A stretch of DNA of 11,992 nt from Saccoglossus kowalevskii (lineage: Eukaryota; Hemichordata; Enteropneusta; Harrimaniidae): positions 621,950 to 633,941 of the forward strand of contig NW_003126386.1 of NCBI RefSeq assembly GCF_000003605.2. The letters run 5' to 3'. Shown here piece by piece: positions 8,509 to 11,992 of this stretch; within the stretch, counting starts at the first letter, position 1, and each line of letters starts with the position of its first letter. The translations under genes were made by a program, and so were the position numbers. The notes below the pieces were generated by a model. It did not search any database. It was not told the DNA's origin and saw only the letters and a list, made by a program, of their open reading frames with translations.

Positions 8509-9017
8509 CAAATAAGTGAACTGAAACTGAACTGAAAAGTAAAATCAATCAGTAAAAAACAGAAACAAACCTTGCAAGCAATCTTGGCCATCTCACCTTG
8601 TTATAGCTATATGATCTGATTGATTCCACTAGTAGTCAGTCTGTAACAAAAATGTTATCTATTAGTTATTTCAAATATAATTTACATCCCTATCATGATG
8701 AAGGCAAATACAACTTCTCAGAAACTACGACGATATTGATAATAATCCCAGTGATATTATATTCATTTGTTCATTTCTGTTTTTCCATCATATTGCAGTT
8801 GAAGTTTATTTTCCATTTTTTTGCTTATATTTCATCTTGTATTTAAGTCTGTTTGCTCACTGATATCGTTTTAAGACCCCCGGAGAAATTTTAAGCATTA
8901 CAATAAAATACTTTTTTCGAACCTTACAGTCAAAGAAACAAAGAACACAAAAAACAAGATGGACTAAAATTAAGAAATAAAACATTGACAGTATCTGGTA
9001 AATATGATTACTTCAAT
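8509..9017. other. Spacer between family C copies 1 and 2
   Basis: It holds AACAAACCTTGCAAGCA at 8564-8580, a 17-base exact match to 10924-10940 next to the terminal exon of the minus-strand gene. On the minus strand an acceptor-like tttttgttacag ends at 8641 and a donor-like AAG/GTGAG lies near 8597, but all frames between them hit stops within about ten codons. Short + strand frames (8652-8846) are AT-rich and unconvincing. Confidence 0.5.
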
Positions 9018-9339
9018 GAAAGGTTTCAGCTTGAAAACTTTAGGATCACTGCATTCACCATGGCAACACTGGACTATACTACACACTCTCAGACACTCCC
9101 TCACAATGTGGATCAAAGTTTCAATATTACTATCCACATTTAGAGATAGAATATGTTTACTTTTGATCACAGTATAATGTATTGCTTGCTGTACTCAACA
9201 TCTGATTGGTCTTGCATAGATGACATCATACAGAAAAGCATTATGGGATAGTCACTGGTTGCCATGGCAATTTGAAATGCTCAGCCCTTTTACTAAATCA
9301 TCATTAACCTCTCATTTTGGATACAGGAAGATTTTCACT
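9018..9339 (+). repeat. Family C, copy 2 of 3
   Basis: Same start as copy 1 and the same ordered sites: CTGATTGGTC (9202-9211), ATGACATCAT (9220-9229), and the X-box GTTGCCATGGCAAT (9258-9271), all identical to copy 1. The CA run is replaced by a short imperfect stretch. It ends near GGATACAGGAAGATTTTCAC. Spacing from copy 1 is 836 bases. Confidence 0.9.
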
Positions 9340-9520
9340 AATTAGTTTCTCCTGATGACAAAATAAAACAAACCTCATTGAGCGAGTTGACTAAGCCCAT
9401 CCACCAGTTCCAACCTACTCTTTTCCAACTTTTGATTCAGTCAGCTGGCTGGCCGTCTGTCAAGCAAGAGAGAATTAATGATATTTAGTGTCTTAAACAT
9501 GGTATGAATTCTATGTTTAA

Positions 9521-9693
9521 CCTTTTCACCACCAGACTTTCTCACCCAAATTTATCTGCACTTTTTTTTCTTATAATCTTCAATAAGTCTGGAAATGAAT
9601 CATAATTTGAGTCAATTTTCACTCAAAATATTTGACTATTTTTTTACTATAAGCAAGACTATTTTGTGATAAAGGAAACTGGTGGTGAAAAGG
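9521..9693. mobile_element. piggyBac-like MITE
   Basis: 173 bases with perfect 15-base terminal inverted repeats, CCTTTTCACCACCAG at 9521-9535 and its complement at 9679-9693, flanked on both sides by TTAA (9517-9520 and 9694-9697). TTAA target duplications and CC-starting ends are hallmarks of piggyBac transposons. It is far too short to encode a transposase. The palindrome runs two bases further on each side, probably by chance. A partial relative is at 262-302. Confidence 0.8.
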
Positions 9694-9699
9694 TTAAAC

Positions 9700-10582
9700 T
9701 CAGAATAAGAGCATAATCTGTCACATGGTCTAAACTATTTATTTCTGTATACACAAAGATTTCCACCAGAGGAGGGAAAAAAACAATTTTCAATCTTGTT
9801 TGGCAGCAAATTATTCTGAAACATGGTGGTTGCTGTCAAGATATTATGGCATAATAAAGACTCAGAAATTGACTGTTCCTTAATGATATCACAGGTTTAG
9901 TAAAAATAATAAGAACCAACAACTAGTAATGGTGTGATACTTACTTGCTCAGAAATAATCTCACTTCCTGTATGCCAAAATATGAGATTCACATCCAGGG
10001 TTGTCTTTATTTAAATGTGCAACTCTTATATACATTGTCATACACCAATGAAAAAATACTTTTTCTACTCAATTTTATTGCATTTTATATAAAATATCTA
10101 TGATCAGGAAAATAGTAATTAATCAAATGTGAAGGCATTGTCATGAGAAATATTTTATGGAAGTCCACATGTATTCTGATGCAGTTCCAAGACATGTGAA
10201 CTCCCATCTTTGACCAAGAACAATTTCAGGTGGTAGCTCCAAAAAGAGATGATTCATTGATAGTGTGGCCTGAATTTCAATGTAATGCATTCTGGGAAAT
10301 TACGTCAAATGAATGAAATTGATTTCACTAGAACAATGCGACAATTTGTTTTAAATCAAATCCTTGTGGCAAAAATGATGACTCGTCATGTGACACAACA
10401 GATTGATGATCTCAGCAATATGCAGCAAAACTGTAGCAATATTAAATGTGTTTAATATCTTCATCACATAACTGTCACTTGAGAATAGAAAAGACGATAT
10501 CTGGAAAAATATAGCAGAAACAAAAATATCATATTACATCTTTATTATCGAACTACAGTGGATCAATTATAACATTTACTGT
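9700..10582. other. Intergenic or intronic, no firm feature
   Basis: AT-rich. The only items are a minus-strand 23-base stretch (9945-9967) between a ggcatacag acceptor-like and a consensus gtaagt donor, too short to judge, and ATGCATTCTGGGAAATTACG near 10285, which resembles the ZNF143 (SBS) core on the minus strand. No gene is called. Confidence 0.45.
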
Positions 10583-10872
10583 GAAAGGTTTCAGCTTGAA
10601 AACTTTAGGATCACTGCTTTCACCATGGCAACACTGGACTATACTACACTCACTCACACACTCGCACAATGTGGATCAAAGTTTCAATATTACTATCCAC
10701 ATTTTGAGATAGAATATGTTTACTTTTGATCACAGTATAATGTATTGCTTGCTGTACTCAACATCTGATTGGTCTTGCATCGATGACATAATACTGAAAA
10801 GCATTATGGGATAGTCACTGGTTGCTATGGCAATTTGAAATGCTCAGCCCTTTTACTGAATCATCATTAACC
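10583..10872 (+). repeat. Family C, copy 3 of 3
   Basis: Same start as the other copies. Sites: CTGATTGGTC (10765-10774) intact; ATGACATAAT (10783-10792) with one change; GCATTATGGGATAGT intact; GTTGCTATGGCAAT (10821-10834) with one change in the X-box. It ends just before TTTATT at 10874, where copies 1 and 2 read CTCATT; on the minus strand this makes AATAAA and may supply the poly(A) signal of the gene to its right. Confidence 0.9.
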
Positions 10873-10873
10873 T

Positions 10874-10879
10874 TTTATT
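10874..10879 (-). promoter_or_regulatory. Poly(A) signal of the minus-strand gene
   Basis: AATAAA on the minus strand, 67 bases after the TGA at 10946-10948. That gives a 3' UTR of about 90 bases, with cleavage expected inside family C copy 3. It supports the terminal exon call but could be chance in AT-rich DNA. Confidence 0.45.
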
Positions 10880-10945
10880 CATAAACTAATCACAATATTG
10901 AATCAAGTAAGAACGGAAATAGCAACAAACCTTGCAAGCACTGTA

Positions 10946-11032
10946 TCATCGTTTTCTGGCTTTCTTTCCCTTTGGCTGCCAGTTAAACAGATCATCAGCT
11001 ACATTATCGGATTTATCCTGCTGGCTGTCAAC
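10946..11032 (-). CDS. Probable C-terminal exon of an unidentified gene
   Basis: On the minus strand, acceptor ttctttacgtaacag (11047-11033) is followed by 28 open codons and a TGA at 10946-10948. The peptide is polar and acidic (Q-Q-D-K-S-D-N-V-A-D-D), then L-F-N-W-Q-P, then a basic end K-G-K-K-A-R-K-R-stop. A basic tail of this kind is typical of nuclear or nucleolar proteins (an inference), and codon content is less AT-rich than the surroundings. A second possible acceptor (gttgacag) would trim the first three codons. No upstream exon could be found confidently between 11048 and 11992, and I do not recognise the family. If real, the gene converges on PEPD. Confidence 0.5.
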   Translation of the reverse strand, partial: VDSQQDKSDNVADDLFNWQPKGKKARKR

Positions 11033-11047
11033 CTGTTACGTAAAGAA

Positions 11048-11400
11048 CATTAACGCTAGACAGATGCTGTCAGTACATCACTCATAGTCTATTCATTTCA
11101 CATGCGATATAATCCCATTTTTCTCATCAAAACAAGACATGAATGTCACATTCCCCGTCATTAAATTATAAAATACTCATGTTAATATACATGGAACATC
11201 TGCAAACAGGTGAATTAATATGTACTCTATGTGGGCACAACTCATCATAAAGTGATTTCCTTTAATTTAGTATTGTACTGATAACTGAAAACTGCCATTG
11301 ACGCAACCAAACTGTTTCATACATGTATACATGCTGAAGAAACTGCATGCATAAATCTGATTAAACCTTGATGAACTTTAATAACAACTTGACTTCTTTG
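11048..11400. other. Likely intron of the minus-strand gene, nothing recognised
   Basis: AT-rich sequence between the terminal exon and the 2A-like ORF. I found no exon pair, repeat or RNA gene. Confidence 0.4.
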
Positions 11401-11523
11401 TTAATGCAGGTCTTTAAAACCAGGACCTGGGTTTGTTTCAGTATCACCACTATAATTCCCATTAAAATGTAGCCCTGACCCCCCTCTACAGTTTCTACTG
11501 AGATTCGTAATGGTATGACCCAT
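11401..11523 (-). pseudogene. Short ORF with 2A-like motif, probable LINE N-terminal relic
   Basis: ATG at 11523-11521, stop TAA at 11403-11401, 40 codons. It begins M-G-H-T-I-T-N-L-S-R-N-C-R and ends S-G-D-T-E-T-N-P-G-P-G-F. Codons 11445-11422 spell D-T-E-T-N-P-G-P, a complete match to the D-x-E-x-N-P-G-P consensus at which ribosomes skip a peptide bond between G and the last P. Such motifs are known at the N-termini of CR1-like retrotransposon ORFs in sea urchin, lancelet and molluscs. The hydrophobic run that usually precedes it is missing, and the frame stops seven codons after the motif, so I read it as a decayed or truncated N-terminus rather than a working protein. An overlapping 78-codon frame (11361-11597) shows no such motif. 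Confidence 0.55.
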
Positions 11524-11992
11524 TTATCCACTAGCTGCTGACAACTGAAGCCAAGATTTATAAACAGTAACTGCAAAGTGTTTTCACTGATCTTCAACTT
11601 TGTGAACCAATATTTCAGTGATGGCTCTTTATAATGGAATGCAATTTTTACAGTTTAAAGATATAATATACAACATTCCTGACCACTTTTTTTCAAGATT
11701 TCAGCATTAATTTTTCATAATACCAAACAAAAACCAGATTGTGGTCCATTTCTGTCACTGATTCAGATCAAGGTCATGATGTCACTGAAAACCCTAGCAT
11801 TACTATCTAACCTAAATATTTATTCTGAGCATGCTCAGTTGTTCTCTTAGTGTTGTTGAGAGAGGTAATTTATGATGAAAATCGTGAAAAAGCCCCACTT
11901 AGGATTTTCAGATCTGGAAAAAAAAATATGTGCATATTCAACAGTGACTTGTTCATCAACCTGCCAAGTAAGTGTCATTGATACATACATAC
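11524..11992. other. Right-edge region, no gene called
   Basis: It includes a perfect 14-base palindrome CTGAGCATGCTCAG at 11825-11838. A + strand frame stays open for about 55 codons from 11829 to a TGA near 11975 and includes a gtaagt at 11964, but the peptide resembles nothing I know. The adjoining text looks non-coding. Confidence 0.4.

Noticed and set aside
8251-9170. Short minus-strand ORFs in family C copies 1 and 2 that share an I-K-S-K-H-I-L-S-L-N-V-D peptide
   Set aside because: The shared peptide only reflects the DNA repeat. A one-base indel between copies, the CA run and early stops show no protection of the frame.
9945-9967. Possible 23-base minus-strand microexon
   Set aside because: Too short to test by reading; a gtaagt with an upstream cag occurs by chance in AT-rich DNA.
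11829-11977. + strand frame of about 50 codons with internal gtaagt at the right edge
   Set aside because: No recognisable motif, an A-run inside and no clear acceptor; may be chance.
1-11992. CRISPR array, tRNA or rRNA genes, bacterial operon
   Set aside because: Repeat units lack unique spacers of fixed size, no cloverleaf or rRNA text was seen, and spliced genes show this is animal nuclear DNA.

Overview
The window looks like nuclear DNA of an invertebrate animal. It is AT-rich, coding DNA is sparse, exons are small with GT-AG introns, and repeats of several classes fill introns and intergenic space. I cannot name the species. The LINE style, the helentron-like elements with tandem core repeats and the 2A-like peptide motif are all common in marine invertebrates such as molluscs, lancelets and echinoderms, but none of them is diagnostic.

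The one gene I recognise is on the + strand: the last three coding exons of prolidase (Xaa-Pro dipeptidase, PEPD) at 530-637, 2271-2354 and 2872-2982, followed by a short 3' UTR with AATAAA at 3169-3174. Two metal-ligand glutamates and two active-site arginines are present at exactly the human spacing. The gene starts beyond the left edge. A second gene appears to converge on it from the right: a probable terminal coding exon on the - strand at 10946-11032 with an in-frame stop and a nearby poly(A) signal. Its product ends in a basic tail and I do not recognise it.

Most of the rest is repeats. A LINE reverse-transcriptase fragment (- strand) lies at 1-203 and a frame-broken LINE 3' end (- strand) at about 4838-5510. 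Family A, two copies (1064-1768 and 3402-4733), has conserved ends, a 3' terminal hairpin and a variable number of about 140-bp core repeats. Family B, an unrelated element with the same end logic, is at 7097-7446, with a solo hairpin at 225-255 and a 144-bp tandem array alongside at 7453-7800. A piggyBac-like MITE with TTAA flanks is at 9521-9693, with a partial copy at 262-302. Family C is three direct copies of a roughly 300-bp segment (8182-8508, 9018-9339, 10583-10872) that carries clustered RFX-, CREB-, NF-Y- and ZNF143-like sites.

The most unusual items are family C, which may be a triplicated regulatory or terminal-exon module; a 40-codon - strand ORF at 11401-11523 with a full D-x-E-x-N-P-G-P ribosome-skipping motif; and the two helentron-like families whose 5' inverted repeat matches one arm of their 3' hairpin. 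Everything here was read by eye; no alignment or search was run.
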